34,774 nucleotides of DNA from JBPOHE01 sp052035915 (GCA_052035915.1 JBPOHE010000005.1:1-34774); one strand, 5' to 3'; counted from the stretch's first letter, positions 8,562 through 17,844 are shown. Notes: a model not told the origin generated them from the letters alone. Translations and numbers: made by a program.

Positions 8562-11500
8562 ACGTCTCCTCCTGGTCGATCAAGAACCCCATTCCGGCGA
8601 TCCTGCTGTTCCTGCTGCTCAGCCTGCTCGGCGGCATGGCCTTCAAGGCCATGAAGATCCAGCAGTTCCCCGACATCGACCTGCCGACGGTGACCGTCAG
8701 CGCCAGCCTGCCCGGGGCCGCGCCTTCGCAGATGGAGACCGAGGTCGCCCGCCGCATCGAGAACTCGGTCGCCACCCTGCAAGGCATCAAGCACATCTAC
8801 ACCAAGGTACAGGACGGCACCGCCACGGTTACGGTCGAGTTCCGCCTGGAGAAGCCGACCCAGGAAGCGGTGGACGACGTGCGCGACGCCGTCTCCCGCA
8901 TCCGCTCCGATCTGCCGGGCGACCTGCGCGACCCCATCATCTCCAAGGTCAATCTGGCGGGTTCGCCCATCCTCACCTACACCGTCGCCTCCAACCGCAT
9001 GGACGACGAGGCCCTGTCCTGGTTCGTCGACAACACGGTTACCAAACGCCTGCTCAGCGTGCGCGGGGTCGGTGCGGTGGCTCGGGTGGGCGGGGTCGAC
9101 CGCGAGGTGCGGGTCGAACTGGATCCGGCACGCCTGCTGGCGTTGAACGCCACCGCCGCCGATATCTCGCGTCAATTGCGACAGGTCCAGCAGGAGGCTT
9201 CCGGCGGTCGCGCCGACGTCGGCGGCAGTGAGCAATCGGTGCGCACCATCGCCACCGTCCAATCCGCCGCGGAACTGGCGCGCCTGGAGATCTCCCTCGC
9301 CGACGGCCATCGGGTGCGGCTCGATCAGGTGGCCGGTGTCGCCGACACGGTAGGGGAACAACGCTCGGCGGCCCTACTCAACGGCCAGCCCGTGGTTGGC
9401 TTCGAGATCACCCGCAGCCGCGGTGCCGGGGAGGTCGAGGTGGCGGAAGCCGTGCGCGCCGAACTGGAACGACTCAAGGCCGCCCATCCCGACATCAGCA
9501 TCACCGAGGCCTTCAACTTCGTCGATCCGGTGTGGGAAAACTATCAGGGCTCCATGGCCCTGCTGATCGAGGGCGCCATCCTCGCCGTGATCGTGGTCTG
9601 GCTCTTCCTGCGCGACTGGCGGGCCACCATCGTTTCCGCCACCGCGCTGCCGCTCTCCATCGTCCCCGCCTTCGCCGCCATGTACCTCATGGGCTTCAGC
9701 ATCAATGTGGTCACCCTGCTCAGCCTGTCGCTGGTGGTGGGCATCCTGGTGGACGATGCCATCGTCGAGATCGAGAACATCATGCGCCATCTGCGCCTGG
9801 GCAAGACCCCCTATCAGGCCGCCATGGAGGCCGCCGACGAGATCGGCCTGGCGGTGATCGCCACCTCCTTCACCCTGATCGCGGTCTTCCTGCCCACCGC
9901 CTTCATGAGCGGGGTGGCGGGCAAGTTCTTCGTCCAATTCGGCTGGAGCGCCGCCATCGCGGTCTTCTTCTCCCTGGCGGTGGCCCGGCTACTTACCCCG
10001 ATGATGGCCGCCTATATGATCCATGCGCCGAAAAAACACTACAGCCAACCAGGCTGGTTGAGCCTTTACCTGGTCTGGGCGGCCTGGTGCCTGCGTCATC
10101 GTTTTCTCACCAGCCTCGCGGGGGCTGGGTTTTTCTTCGGCTCCTTCGCCCTGGTTCCCCTCCTCCCCACCGGCTTCCTCCCGCCGGACGATCTTTCCCA
10201 GACCCAGGTCTATCTCTCCTTGCCGCCCGGCAGCACCTTCAAGGAGACCCTGGCCCTTGCTGAGCAGGCGAGGGAGATCGTGCAACGTCACCCCCAGGTG
10301 AAGATGGTCTATACCACCGTCGGCGGCGGCGCCTCGGGAACGGATCCCTTCATGCCCAGGGGCGCCTCGGAGGTACGCAAGGCCACCCTCACCATCAACA
10401 TGACCCCCCGCTCCCAACGGGGCGGAATCACAAAGCAGGATGTGGAACGGGATCTGCGCGAGGCCCTGAGCGTCCTGCCCGGGGCGCGGATCAACGTGAG
10501 TTTCGGCGGCTCGGCGGAGAAATACATCCTGGTGCTGGCGAGCGAGAACGGCCAGCTCCTCGCCGAGCACGGCAGAATAGTAGAACGCGAGCTGAGGACC
10601 ATCCCCGGCATCGGCAATGTCACCACCAGCGCCAGCCTGGTGCGGCCCGAACTGGTGGTGCGACCGGATTTCGCCAAGGCGGCGGATCTGGGCGTCACCT
10701 CGGCCGCTATCGCCGATACCCTGCGCATCGCCACCGCCGGCGACTATGACCAGAGTCTGCCGAAGCTGAACCTTTCCCAGCGCCAGGTACCCATCGTCGT
10801 CAAACTACCGCCCGAGGCACGCCGGGACCTGGCCCTGCTGGAGCGTCTGACGGTGCCTGGCAAGAGCGGCCCGGTGATGATCGGCAGTATCGCCTCGCTC
10901 GGGCTCGACGGTGGCCCGGCGGAGATCGACCGCTACGACCGGCTGCGCAACATCAACTTCGAGATCGAACTCAACCAGCAGCCGCTCGGCGAGGTGGAAC
11001 GCCAGGCCATGGCCCTGCCCAGCCTGACTCAGTTACCCCCCGGCGTGATCCAGACCACCATCGGCGACGCCGAGGCGATGAACGAACTCTTCCAGAGTTT
11101 CGGCCTGGCGATGCTGACCGGGGTGCTCTGCATCTATATCGTGCTGGTGCTCCTGTTCCGCGACTTCGTGCAGCCGGTCACCATCCTGGTCGCCCTGGTG
11201 CTGTCCATCCCCGGCGCCTTCCTCGCCCTCTTCGTCACCCAGACGGCGCTCTCCATGCCCTCCATGATCGGCCTCATCATGCTCATGGGCATCGCCACCA
11301 AGAACTCCATCCTGCTCATCGACTACGCCATCCTTGCCCGCCGCGACCACGGATTGAACCGCTGGGAGGCGCTCCTCGACGCCTGCCGCAAACGGGCGCG
11401 GCCCATCGTCATGACCACGGTGGCCATGGGTGCCGGCATGTTGCCCATCGCCGTCGGCTTCGGCACCGACCCCAGCTTCCGGGCACCGATGGCGATCGTG

Positions 11501-11644
11501 GTCATCGGCGGCCTCATCACCTCCACCTTCCTCAGCCTCCTGGTGATCCCGGTGGTCTTTACCTATGTCGACGACGCCATCCGTTGGGTCAGGTGGTTGC
11601 TTGGCCGGGCACCGGAGGTAATCGGGGCGGCAACCGCCCCATGA
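8558..11644 (+). CDS. RND multidrug efflux pump, inner-membrane permease (HAE type)
   Basis: A proton-driven resistance-nodulation-division transporter that would export amphiphilic compounds from periplasm or membrane through the adaptor just upstream. From the ATG at 8558 it is 1028 residues, the usual length. It has TM1 near residues 10-30, a periplasmic porter domain starting FPDIDLPTVTVSASLPGAAP, and TM2-6 carrying the proton-relay aspartates in GILVDDAIVEIEN (about residue 400). The second half repeats the arrangement and ends with TM10-12 (SMIGLIMLMGIATKNSILLID). A longer frame from 8078 runs back through the adaptor gene and is an overlap artefact. Aspartates in TM4 rather than metal-binding Met triads favour the hydrophobe/amphiphile class. 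Confidence 0.94.
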   Translation: MNVSSWSIKNPIPAILLFLLLSLLGGMAFKAMKIQQFPDIDLPTVTVSASLPGAAPSQMETEVARRIENSVATLQGIKHIYTKVQDGTATVTVEFRLEKPTQEAVDDVRDAVSRIRSDLPGDLRDPIISKVNLAGSPILTYTVASNRMDDEALSWFVDNTVTKRLLSVRGVGAVARVGGVDREVRVELDPARLLALNATAADISRQLRQVQQEASGGRADVGGSEQSVRTIATVQSAAELARLEISLADGHRVRLDQVAGVADTVGEQRSAALLNGQPVVGFEITRSRGAGEVEVAEAVRAELERLKAAHPDISITEAFNFVDPVWENYQGSMALLIEGAILAVIVVWLFLRDWRATIVSATALPLSIVPAFAAMYLMGFSINVVTLLSLSLVVGILVDDAIVEIENIMRHLRLGKTPYQAAMEAADEIGLAVIATSFTLIAVFLPTAFMSGVAGKFFVQFGWSAAIAVFFSLAVARLLTPMMAAYMIHAPKKHYSQPGWLSLYLVWAAWCLRHRFLTSLAGAGFFFGSFALVPLLPTGFLPPDDLSQTQVYLSLPPGSTFKETLALAEQAREIVQRHPQVKMVYTTVGGGASGTDPFMPRGASEVRKATLTINMTPRSQRGGITKQDVERDLREALSVLPGARINVSFGGSAEKYILVLASENGQLLAEHGRIVERELRTIPGIGNVTTSASLVRPELVVRPDFAKAADLGVTSAAIADTLRIATAGDYDQSLPKLNLSQRQVPIVVKLPPEARRDLALLERLTVPGKSGPVMIGSIASLGLDGGPAEIDRYDRLRNINFEIELNQQPLGEVERQAMALPSLTQLPPGVIQTTIGDAEAMNELFQSFGLAMLTGVLCIYIVLVLLFRDFVQPVTILVALVLSIPGAFLALFVTQTALSMPSMIGLIMLMGIATKNSILLIDYAILARRDHGLNRWEALLDACRKRARPIVMTTVAMGAGMLPIAVGFGTDPSFRAPMAIVVIGGLITSTFLSLLVIPVVFTYVDDAIRWVRWLLGRAPEVIGAATAP

Positions 11645-11704
11645 GGAAGAGAAACCTCGCCATAGCCGGACGGGAGAGCGAACCCCATCTACCACCAGGG
11701 GATA

Positions 11705-12187
11705 TCAATAGCTAAGGGTGATAGTGATGACATCGGAATAACTGCCGACCCGGACCGTTTTTTGGTTGGGAGCGATCCGTCCGTAGAGGGTGTGGCTTCT
11801 GGTTTCCTGCTGGTTGGCGTTTTTCAGCGTCCAGGCGGAACCCGCGACGGTCTGCGTGCCGCCGGTGCCATTCCCCCACACCGTGGTGTGGTTGGCGGCG
11901 GTGTAGATATTGTAGTTGAGCTTGTAGCCGCCGAAACTCAGCCGGCGTGGCGAGTACCCGCTGCCGCCGCTCCCGGTGGAAAGGGCCACGTTGTAGAGGA
12001 CGCCTGCCGAGCCATTACCGTCCCAAGTGCATCCGACCACGAGGTTGGCGGTGCTGTCCTGGGCCGCGCCATCGAGGGGGCTGAAGCTACCGAAGGCCAG
12101 CGTCCCACCGCTCACATTACAGGTCACCGTTCCCCAGGCGGCGATGGGGCCTAGTAACCCCAAAACCAGCGCCGATAGCCGCCTCAT
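11705..12187 (-). CDS. Spore-coat-U-type pilin, probable tip subunit of an archaic pilus
   Basis: A 160-residue exported beta-sandwich protein of the SCPU/CsuA-B type. After a signal peptide (MRRLSALVLGLLGPIAAWG) the mature protein reaches its first cysteine almost at once (TVTCNVSGG). Typical SCPU features follow: LAFGSFSPL, a second Cys, Y.I Y..., and the C-terminal HTLYGRI...V..YSD.ITITLSY. The near absence of residues before the first Cys means there is no N-terminal donor strand, as expected for the terminal subunit that caps the fibre tip. It is translationally coupled to the usher (ATGA overlap) with a strong GGAGGT ribosome binding site. It has one domain, unlike the two-domain CsuE adhesin. 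Confidence 0.85.
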   Translation of the reverse strand: MRRLSALVLGLLGPIAAWGTVTCNVSGGTLAFGSFSPLDGAAQDSTANLVVGCTWDGNGSAGVLYNVALSTGSGGSGYSPRRLSFGGYKLNYNIYTAANHTTVWGNGTGGTQTVAGSAWTLKNANQQETRSHTLYGRIAPNQKTVRVGSYSDVITITLSY

Positions 12188-14661
12188 CTCCCACCTCCAC
12201 AGACCAGGGGGCCGATGCGCGGTTCGGCGGCGGCTCCCGGCTGGAGATTCACCGCCAAGGTGCAGCGCCCGCCCTTCCAGTTCACCTCGATACTGTTTTC
12301 GTTTTGCAGGTTCATGAGATACACCTCACCGCGTTTCGCCACGATGAATTCGTCGGTTCCCGGCGTGAGCGTCACCCGAGCCCCGGCGGGCACCGGGGAG
12401 CCATTGGGCTGCCTGAGCACCACCAAGGCGTTGCGCGTGCGTCGCACCGGAAACTCCACCAACGAACCGCTACGGGCGTAGGGGATCGCTACCTCTTTCA
12501 CACCACCAATATCGACATCGAAGGGCAGATCGCCCGGTTCTATGGTCAAGATATTCTTCTGATAGGCTAACAACCCGGTCACCAACGCCATCCCCTGGCC
12601 GTTAGTGGTGGCCGCCACTTGATTGGCGCGGTATATCGGCACCCCTTCGAGGTCGGCGACCCGGACCACCGCAAAGGCATCGTCAATCCGCCGAGAGGCG
12701 AAAGGCAGGCCTTCCATCCAGCCTAAAGCGCCGTTGGCGCTGAGACGCAAGGCATTGGTGTCTTTCCCGAAATTGGTTTCCGCCGTGAACTGGCCGTAGT
12801 TGGTGTTGAGGGCCGCCCCGGCCTGGAATTGCTGGTTTTCATTGTCGCTCGCCCGCAGGCGCCAGCCCCACCCCGGACCGATCGGCAGGGATTGCGTTGC
12901 CTGGATGGCATTGGTGACACTGCCGTCGGCATTGCGGTTGCTGCTTGCTACCACCGATCTTTGTTTCTCGAATGACATGATTAGGCTAATCCCCCCACTC
13001 CATTCCTTGTCGCCATCCAGTTGTTTGTTCACATAGGCGCTGAGGTAGAGATTATGGGGCAGGGATAGGCCGAAACTGGCTCCCGTCTGACTGAAGCGCT
13101 CGCCTTCCCAGGTCGTCTGGTGGACATAGCTCATGCCCAACGAGGTGTTCGCTCCCAGGGGCAGTCCGGCGCTGGCAAAAACACGGTCTTTTGGTCGCGG
13201 CTCGCCCTCCAGGGCGGCGAACTGCCGGTAACCGGAATCGAAGTATTCCCACGCCAGGCTGGCGCCGATACCAGGGCTTGTACGTTCAAACCCGGCCAGG
13301 TAATGACCTCCGCTCGTTCCGTCCTCACTCCGCGACCAAGCCACCGCCCCCCCCAGCACCCCAAGGTGGCCCAGCAAGCCAGTCACTTCCAGGCCACCGG
13401 CCTGACGCTCCTTCTGCAATTCAAGGCGGCCCCCAACGGTCAGCGCCGGGGTAAGGCCATAGCGATACCCGGCGGCGGCGAAACCCTGGCTATAGTCGTT
13501 GCTGGTCATGCCATAATTGAGCCGTAGCGCCCCGGCCTCGACGGAAAAATCGGAAAGCCCCACCGCCAGGAGGCGCGGCGACAGGTAGTAGCTTTGGGAG
13601 ATAACGGTCTCCACCCCGCGTAGATCCCGCACCACCAGGTTGACCTGCCCGGCCCCGGTCACCACCGGCACATCGGTCAATTCGAAGGGCCCACTGCCGA
13701 TTTTCTGATCGCTGGTCTGGCGTTGATTGTTCACCAGCACCTCCACCGTTGAAGGCAGTGCCGCCGAACCTTGCAACGTCAACATGGGATAGGTGATGAA
13801 ACCAGGCGCCAGGGAGAAGTCGCGAGCCCAACGTATGCCCCCATAGTGGACCGGCTGACTCCAGGCGCCACCGCTGCCCAGGGTATCGCCGATAACCAGG
13901 GTCTCCATCCGCCCTGGCAAGTCTTTGCGCCAATAGGTATCGGTGCGGATGATCTCGCGGGAGATGTCATCGCCACGCGCCACCGCTCCGCTCACCAGGG
14001 TGCCCCAGGTGTTGAAGGCCACCCCCTCGACGAAGGCCCCATAACTGCGGTAATGGGCGCGGGACTGGGTGGCGGACAGGTCGTAGTTAAGATAGACCCC
14101 GAATGGCGGAGGGGTAGGTACCGGCATCGAACTACCGCCCAGACCGAAAGAGGCTAGCTCAAAGGCGGACGATGGCGCCTTGATCTCTAGCCTCATTCGC
14201 CCACGATCGAGTTGGTACTCGAGACTAGGTACCGACTCCAGGGCATAGCCCCGCTGCCCGTCCGGCAATTCCAGGGCCGTTCCCGGGGGGCGCAGCCGGG
14301 CCTCCGACCAGGCCTCCACCGGCAAGGCCAGACGACCGTCGGCCAAACGTTCGGCGCGGTAGATGCTGGCCAACCAGTTGCCATTGATCTGGACCTCGAG
14401 CAGCAGGCTTTCCGCCTGGCGCCCGATTCCCTTGGGTCCACCATTGACAGCTTCACTCTGCGCACCATCAACAGAGGCGGCCACAGGGACGCCAAGCGGC
14501 CATAAGGCTAGCGTCCCCAGTGCCAGCTCCAGGACTGAGACGCCGCCCCGCCCCAGTCGCGATCCGGAGGTGCCTGGCTGAGACTGCGGCACCCGCTGGC
14601 GCGAGCCAATCCTTGCGTTTCCCGGATGTTTCCGACGCCAAGTCGGAGAAAGCCATGCCAT
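12184..14661 (-). CDS. Outer-membrane usher of an archaic (Csu-like) chaperone-usher pilus
   Basis: The usher is the outer-membrane pore that takes chaperone-pilin complexes and assembles the fibre. The 825-residue product has an unusually long N-terminal region (about 40 residues) before the hydrophobic signal segment SVLELALGTLALWPLGVPVA. An N-terminal periplasmic domain, a large beta-barrel rich in alternating aromatic residues, a plug region and C-terminal domains follow. Recognisable usher stretches include EVLVNNQRQ, GPFELTDVPVVTGAGQVNLVVRD and the C-terminal GARVTLTPG. The ATG at 14661 is preceded by GGAGGG about 9 bases upstream, which supports this start despite the long leader. It lies 46 bp after the chaperone and overlaps the tip pilin. 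Confidence 0.92.
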   Translation of the reverse strand: MAWLSPTWRRKHPGNARIGSRQRVPQSQPGTSGSRLGRGGVSVLELALGTLALWPLGVPVAASVDGAQSEAVNGGPKGIGRQAESLLLEVQINGNWLASIYRAERLADGRLALPVEAWSEARLRPPGTALELPDGQRGYALESVPSLEYQLDRGRMRLEIKAPSSAFELASFGLGGSSMPVPTPPPFGVYLNYDLSATQSRAHYRSYGAFVEGVAFNTWGTLVSGAVARGDDISREIIRTDTYWRKDLPGRMETLVIGDTLGSGGAWSQPVHYGGIRWARDFSLAPGFITYPMLTLQGSAALPSTVEVLVNNQRQTSDQKIGSGPFELTDVPVVTGAGQVNLVVRDLRGVETVISQSYYLSPRLLAVGLSDFSVEAGALRLNYGMTSNDYSQGFAAAGYRYGLTPALTVGGRLELQKERQAGGLEVTGLLGHLGVLGGAVAWSRSEDGTSGGHYLAGFERTSPGIGASLAWEYFDSGYRQFAALEGEPRPKDRVFASAGLPLGANTSLGMSYVHQTTWEGERFSQTGASFGLSLPHNLYLSAYVNKQLDGDKEWSGGISLIMSFEKQRSVVASSNRNADGSVTNAIQATQSLPIGPGWGWRLRASDNENQQFQAGAALNTNYGQFTAETNFGKDTNALRLSANGALGWMEGLPFASRRIDDAFAVVRVADLEGVPIYRANQVAATTNGQGMALVTGLLAYQKNILTIEPGDLPFDVDIGGVKEVAIPYARSGSLVEFPVRRTRNALVVLRQPNGSPVPAGARVTLTPGTDEFIVAKRGEVYLMNLQNENSIEVNWKGGRCTLAVNLQPGAAAEPRIGPLVCGGGR

Positions 14662-14707
14662 CCCCTGCTTCCCTCCGCATCATGGCACCAGAATGGCCTT
14701 TCCGGTC

Positions 14708-15445
14708 TCATCGCCCGGAAACTGAGAGTTCAGCGGCGATCTCGCCGACCGAGGTATCCGCCTTGACCCGTACCGGACCATCGGCCTTGGTTGGGAGATC
14801 GAAGGTCCATTGCCGCCAAGCCCCGGCGAGTACCCGCGCACCCACCTGGAGCTCCCGCTGCCACCCCTTCCCCTCGATACCCAGTTTTTTCACTACTGCA
14901 TAGCGCTCGCCAGCGTTGTTGACCCGTACACAGCCCGTGGTGGGTTTGACGCAGGGATCCAGGCTAAGTCGCGCCCTGGCCTTGTTGGAGGTGGTGACGA
15001 ATACCGGTAGATCGTAGCGATAGCGCAGGCTGACGCTGCTGCCCTGCTTGGCTACTTCTTGGCTGACGTCTTCGAGGATCAGGCGGTAGGCTTGCTCCCT
15101 CGGCCCCACCGGCGGACGGCGTAAGGTGACGCGGAAGATCTGACTGGCGCCGGGAGCGATCTCGGCGATCGGCGGCACCACCAGCAAATCGGTGCTTTCC
15201 TCGTACTGATCGCTTCCCTCCGGCTGGGTCCAACTCCGGGTCTCCGCCTGAAAATTGAGGGCTCGGTCAGAGTCATTGGTCAGGGTAACCGAACCCACCC
15301 GCTGGGCCGGTGACAATTCCACCAGCACTGGAGAGATACCGAGCGCCTGGGCCGGACCCATGCCCGAGGTTAACCCGAACATGAGTCCTGCCAGCAAACG
15401 CCCCGTCACTGCGGCCAAGTGCTTTGCAGCGAACGAAGCTTTCAT
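14708..15445 (-). CDS. Periplasmic pilus assembly chaperone, archaic type
   Basis: A PapD-like chaperone that binds and caps pilin subunits in the periplasm by donor-strand complementation before handing them to the usher. It has 245 residues with an N-terminal signal peptide ending near GPAQA. The first Ig-like domain opens with LGISPVLVELSPAQRVGSVTLTND and contains LLVVPPIAEIAPGASQIFRVTLRR, the segment typical of Csu/sigma-class chaperones. The C-terminal half holds LRYRYDLPVFV. A pair of cysteines in the second domain (DPCVKPTTGCVRV) may form a disulfide. It is 22 bp downstream of the major pilin on the same strand. Confidence 0.92.
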   Translation of the reverse strand: MKASFAAKHLAAVTGRLLAGLMFGLTSGMGPAQALGISPVLVELSPAQRVGSVTLTNDSDRALNFQAETRSWTQPEGSDQYEESTDLLVVPPIAEIAPGASQIFRVTLRRPPVGPREQAYRLILEDVSQEVAKQGSSVSLRYRYDLPVFVTTSNKARARLSLDPCVKPTTGCVRVNNAGERYAVVKKLGIEGKGWQRELQVGARVLAGAWRQWTFDLPTKADGPVRVKADTSVGEIAAELSVSGR

Positions 15446-15467
15446 CGGTTGCCCCGCGCCCGCTCAA

Positions 15468-15956
15468 TCAAAACTCGACGGTCAGTGACAGGTCCTGGGA
15501 ATAGGCGCCAGCGGGTTTAGTGGCTTGACCGCTGGCGATCTTGCCATACAGGGTAATAGTCTGCGTGGTGCCATCGGCCGTTACGGCAAAGCCTGTACCC
15601 AAAGTACTGCCAAGCGCTGTAGTCCGCCCAGCATTGGTATAGACCTCATAAGTGATTTTATCGGCTCCCTTACTTATCTCCCTGGTGGCGGCTCCATAGA
15701 GCTTTGCGGCCACCCCAGTGTTGGTACAGATAATATCGACCTGGGCGGCGGTTTCCTCATTCTTGCCATCCCTGAGGTCGGCGATACCGATCGTGGTGCC
15801 AAAGGCCAAAGTAGGCGTATTGGTGAATTCGCAACTCGCCACGACAGTACCATTGACGGTGAGATCTTGCGTATCAACCCCCGCATAACCCAGGCTACCA
15901 AAACCCATCATCAGACCGGTAGCTACCAGCGCTTGCACTAAGGTTTTATTCAACAT
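15468..15956 (-). CDS. Spore-coat-U-type pilin, probable major fibre subunit
   Basis: A 162-residue SCPU-domain pilin and the first gene of the pilus operon. A signal peptide (about residues 1-25, ending near GYAGV) precedes a mature N-terminus with about 17 residues before the first Cys (TQDLTVNGTVVASC). That stretch is long enough to act as the donor strand that locks into the next subunit. SCPU signatures follow: LAFGTTIG, a second Cys (DIICTNTG), YEVYTNAGRTT and the C-terminal ITLYGKI...PAGAYSQDLSLTVEF. A GGAG ribosome binding site lies 7 bases before the ATG. Position and donor strand make this the polymerising subunit. Confidence 0.9.
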   Translation of the reverse strand: MLNKTLVQALVATGLMMGFGSLGYAGVDTQDLTVNGTVVASCEFTNTPTLAFGTTIGIADLRDGKNEETAAQVDIICTNTGVAAKLYGAATREISKGADKITYEVYTNAGRTTALGSTLGTGFAVTADGTTQTITLYGKIASGQATKPAGAYSQDLSLTVEF

Positions 15957-15963
15957 GATTGCT

Positions 15964-15967
15964 CTCC
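15964..15967 (-). promoter_or_regulatory. Ribosome binding site of the major pilin
   Basis: GGAG on the minus strand, seven bases before the ATG at 15956. It fixes the start of the signal peptide. Confidence 0.7.
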
Positions 15968-16085
15968 AAATGTTAACAGGCTACCAAGAATGTAAGCTCG
16001 ACATTCATGGATCTTGAGTCTCTGCAAATGTGATGACTTACTCGGACTTCGTGATCCTTAACGGCCATACTGGTCGTTGAAGGGA

Positions 16086-16113
16086 ATCATAATACATTCA
16101 TATCCATGCGCAA
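16086..16113 (-). promoter_or_regulatory. Candidate sigma-70 promoter of the pilus operon
   Basis: Reading the minus strand, TTGCGC (16108-16113) and TATGAT (16086-16091) are separated by 16 bases inside an AT-rich stretch. This would give a leader of roughly 125 bases before the pilin ATG. It rests on consensus matching by eye only. Confidence 0.35.
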
Positions 16114-16565
16114 CTAGCCAAGCCGTCCTTTTACGCCAATTTCTATATTTATCAGCTATAGGTTATTCGAGTTAGGAATATGAGTTCCATAAAGCCGCAA
16201 AGACGTTATTTTGACTCACTTAATAATCAATGCCTTACAGGATATTAATCGCCTCAACCAGAATCTGGCGCGATGGCAGAAACCGATGAGGACGGGCCGT
16301 TTAGGAAGCTTGTTGTCGCTCGAATACATCTAATTTTGTTATAGCCTATACCCTTTCCCACGACTGACGGCACCTTGGAACGGCCAAGAGATATCACAAC
16401 GGCGGATTCCATCCACCCATGATATATAACAAATCGCCATAGGCTATTTAGCCATGGAATAAACGCGGACCGGCGACCATCCGTTTCTTATCCCAATCGC
16501 CTTCCCTTCCCAGCGTTTTCCCGGATTGTCCCGCAGGGACATAGGTTCTCTGCATGCATTCATCT

Positions 16566-16607
16566 CCTCTCGCCTGTGGAAGAGAGGTTGGGGGTGGGGG
16601 GCGAGGG
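16566..16607. repeat. Degraded dispersed repeat of the CCCTCTCCC type
   Basis: CCTCTC (16566-16571) pairs with GAGAGG (16582-16587) and is followed by a G-rich tract running to GGCGAGGG. This resembles the common gammaproteobacterial intergenic repeat whose translation gives PHPQPLSHRR-like peptides. It is a single imperfect copy here. Confidence 0.4.
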
Positions 16608-16917
16608 AATCCGACCAGTTACGGCTTTCTCCCTCAACTCCGAACCCCAGCGCCATCCCTAGCAACCTTCCCACTCTAGGACTGTGGAGATGATCAAGGG
16701 TGAAGCCAACCGATGGGTGCTGACGGCATCGGGATCTTGCACTCCAGACCAAGCGGCCTGAGTTAAAATGGTGGGGTGTCCGCTGTATTTGAGGGCGAAG
16801 CCGGTGTCCATTGCCGTGCTGATGGCGGCTGGCTCAGATGAGTGGTGGTTCGGCCTCTCGGGAAGCAGGGACGCGCGCCTCATTTTCACCATTCTGTCCG
16901 GAGAGCCCCGACCGACA

Positions 16918-17844
16918 ATGAAGCTGCAGCAACTCCTCTTTCTGCACGAAGTGATCAAGCACCAGTGCAATATCTCCTTGACCGCCAAGGCGCTGTTTAC
17001 CTCCCAACCGGGGATCAGCAAATGCCTGCAACAATTGGAAGACGAACTGGAGGTCGAGCTATTCCAACGGGAAGGCCGTCAATTGAAGGGGCTGACACCT
17101 CAAGGAGAGGCCATCTCCAGCGTCGTAGCGAATATCCTGGCGGATTTGCGCAAGATTCAGCAGATTGCCAAGAATGCCCGCCCAAACGCCAAGCCTCTCC
17201 TTGAAATCGTCTCTACCCGCTATATCGCCGAACACATCTTGTTGCCCGTGCTGGCCCGTTACTACGCTTCCCACCCCGAGGTCGAGGTAAACACCTACGA
17301 GGACATCCCCGAGCGCGTCACCGAATATGTGCTCGCCGGCGAGGCCGATATCGGGATTTTGTCGGATCTCTCGAAACGCTATAGCGAACTGGTGTATTTC
17401 TGCATCTCGGAATGGCGTCTGATTCTGTTGACCCATCGCTCCCATCCGCTGCTCAACACCAACCCCCTGACACTCCGACTCCTTGCGGAAGCGGAACTGG
17501 TTACCTATAACCGCGCCAGCGTGGCCCGCAAGGCGGTTGATGCGGCTTTCGCTGCCGCTGGGTTGCAACCCAAAATCGTTCATTCCTTGAGTTCAACGGA
17601 GTTGATCCTCGCCGACCTGGCCACCTCGAAGTGGGTGGGCATCCTGGCAGAGAGTGCGTTCAACCCGGAGAAGCATCCCGATCTTGTGATGATCGGCAAT
17701 AAATCCCTCTTCCCGCCGCTCAGCACCTGGATCTGTATCCGCAAACAGGCCTTCCTGCGGGGATATGTCTATGACTTCATCTCGCTACTACAACCCGAGC
17801 TGGACCGCCAAACCATCCAGAAGGCGCAGCACAACATCGATTAG
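16918..17844 (+). CDS. LysR-family regulator, CysB/Cbl-like
   Basis: A DNA-binding transcription regulator. From the ATG at 16918 it is 308 residues, close to CysB length. The N-terminal winged helix-turn-helix (residues 1-60) has the CysB-type signature YTSQPGISK in the form FTSQPGISKCLQQLEDELE. The effector domain ends with FLRGYVYDFISLLQPEL, also typical of CysB/Cbl. However, the segment that carries the TTHTQ ligand-binding motif in E. coli CysB reads STRYIAEH here, so it may sense a different ligand. A longer frame from 16768 adds 50 residues without LysR similarity and is rejected. It is divergent from the pilus operon, about 960 bp away, so regulation of the pili is possible but not shown. 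Confidence 0.85.
   Translation: MKLQQLLFLHEVIKHQCNISLTAKALFTSQPGISKCLQQLEDELEVELFQREGRQLKGLTPQGEAISSVVANILADLRKIQQIAKNARPNAKPLLEIVSTRYIAEHILLPVLARYYASHPEVEVNTYEDIPERVTEYVLAGEADIGILSDLSKRYSELVYFCISEWRLILLTHRSHPLLNTNPLTLRLLAEAELVTYNRASVARKAVDAAFAAAGLQPKIVHSLSSTELILADLATSKWVGILAESAFNPEKHPDLVMIGNKSLFPPLSTWICIRKQAFLRGYVYDFISLLQPELDRQTIQKAQHNID

Larger units (their letters stand above)
15957..16917. other. Long AT-rich intergenic region between the pilus operon and the LysR gene
   Basis: About 960 bases without a convincing gene separate the divergent pilus operon and LysR gene. The first 480 bases next to the pilin are clearly more AT-rich than the flanks and hold a candidate promoter for the pilus operon. 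The part near 16566-16607 carries a degraded dispersed repeat. A 102-codon minus-strand frame (16444-16752) overlaps that repeat and its translation (PHPQPLFHRR) is a known by-product of such repeats, so it is not called. Confidence 0.6.

Noticed and set aside
16444..16752. 102-codon minus-strand frame upstream of the LysR gene
   Set aside because: It covers a dispersed repeat and translates into the typical repeat by-product PHPQPLFHRR.
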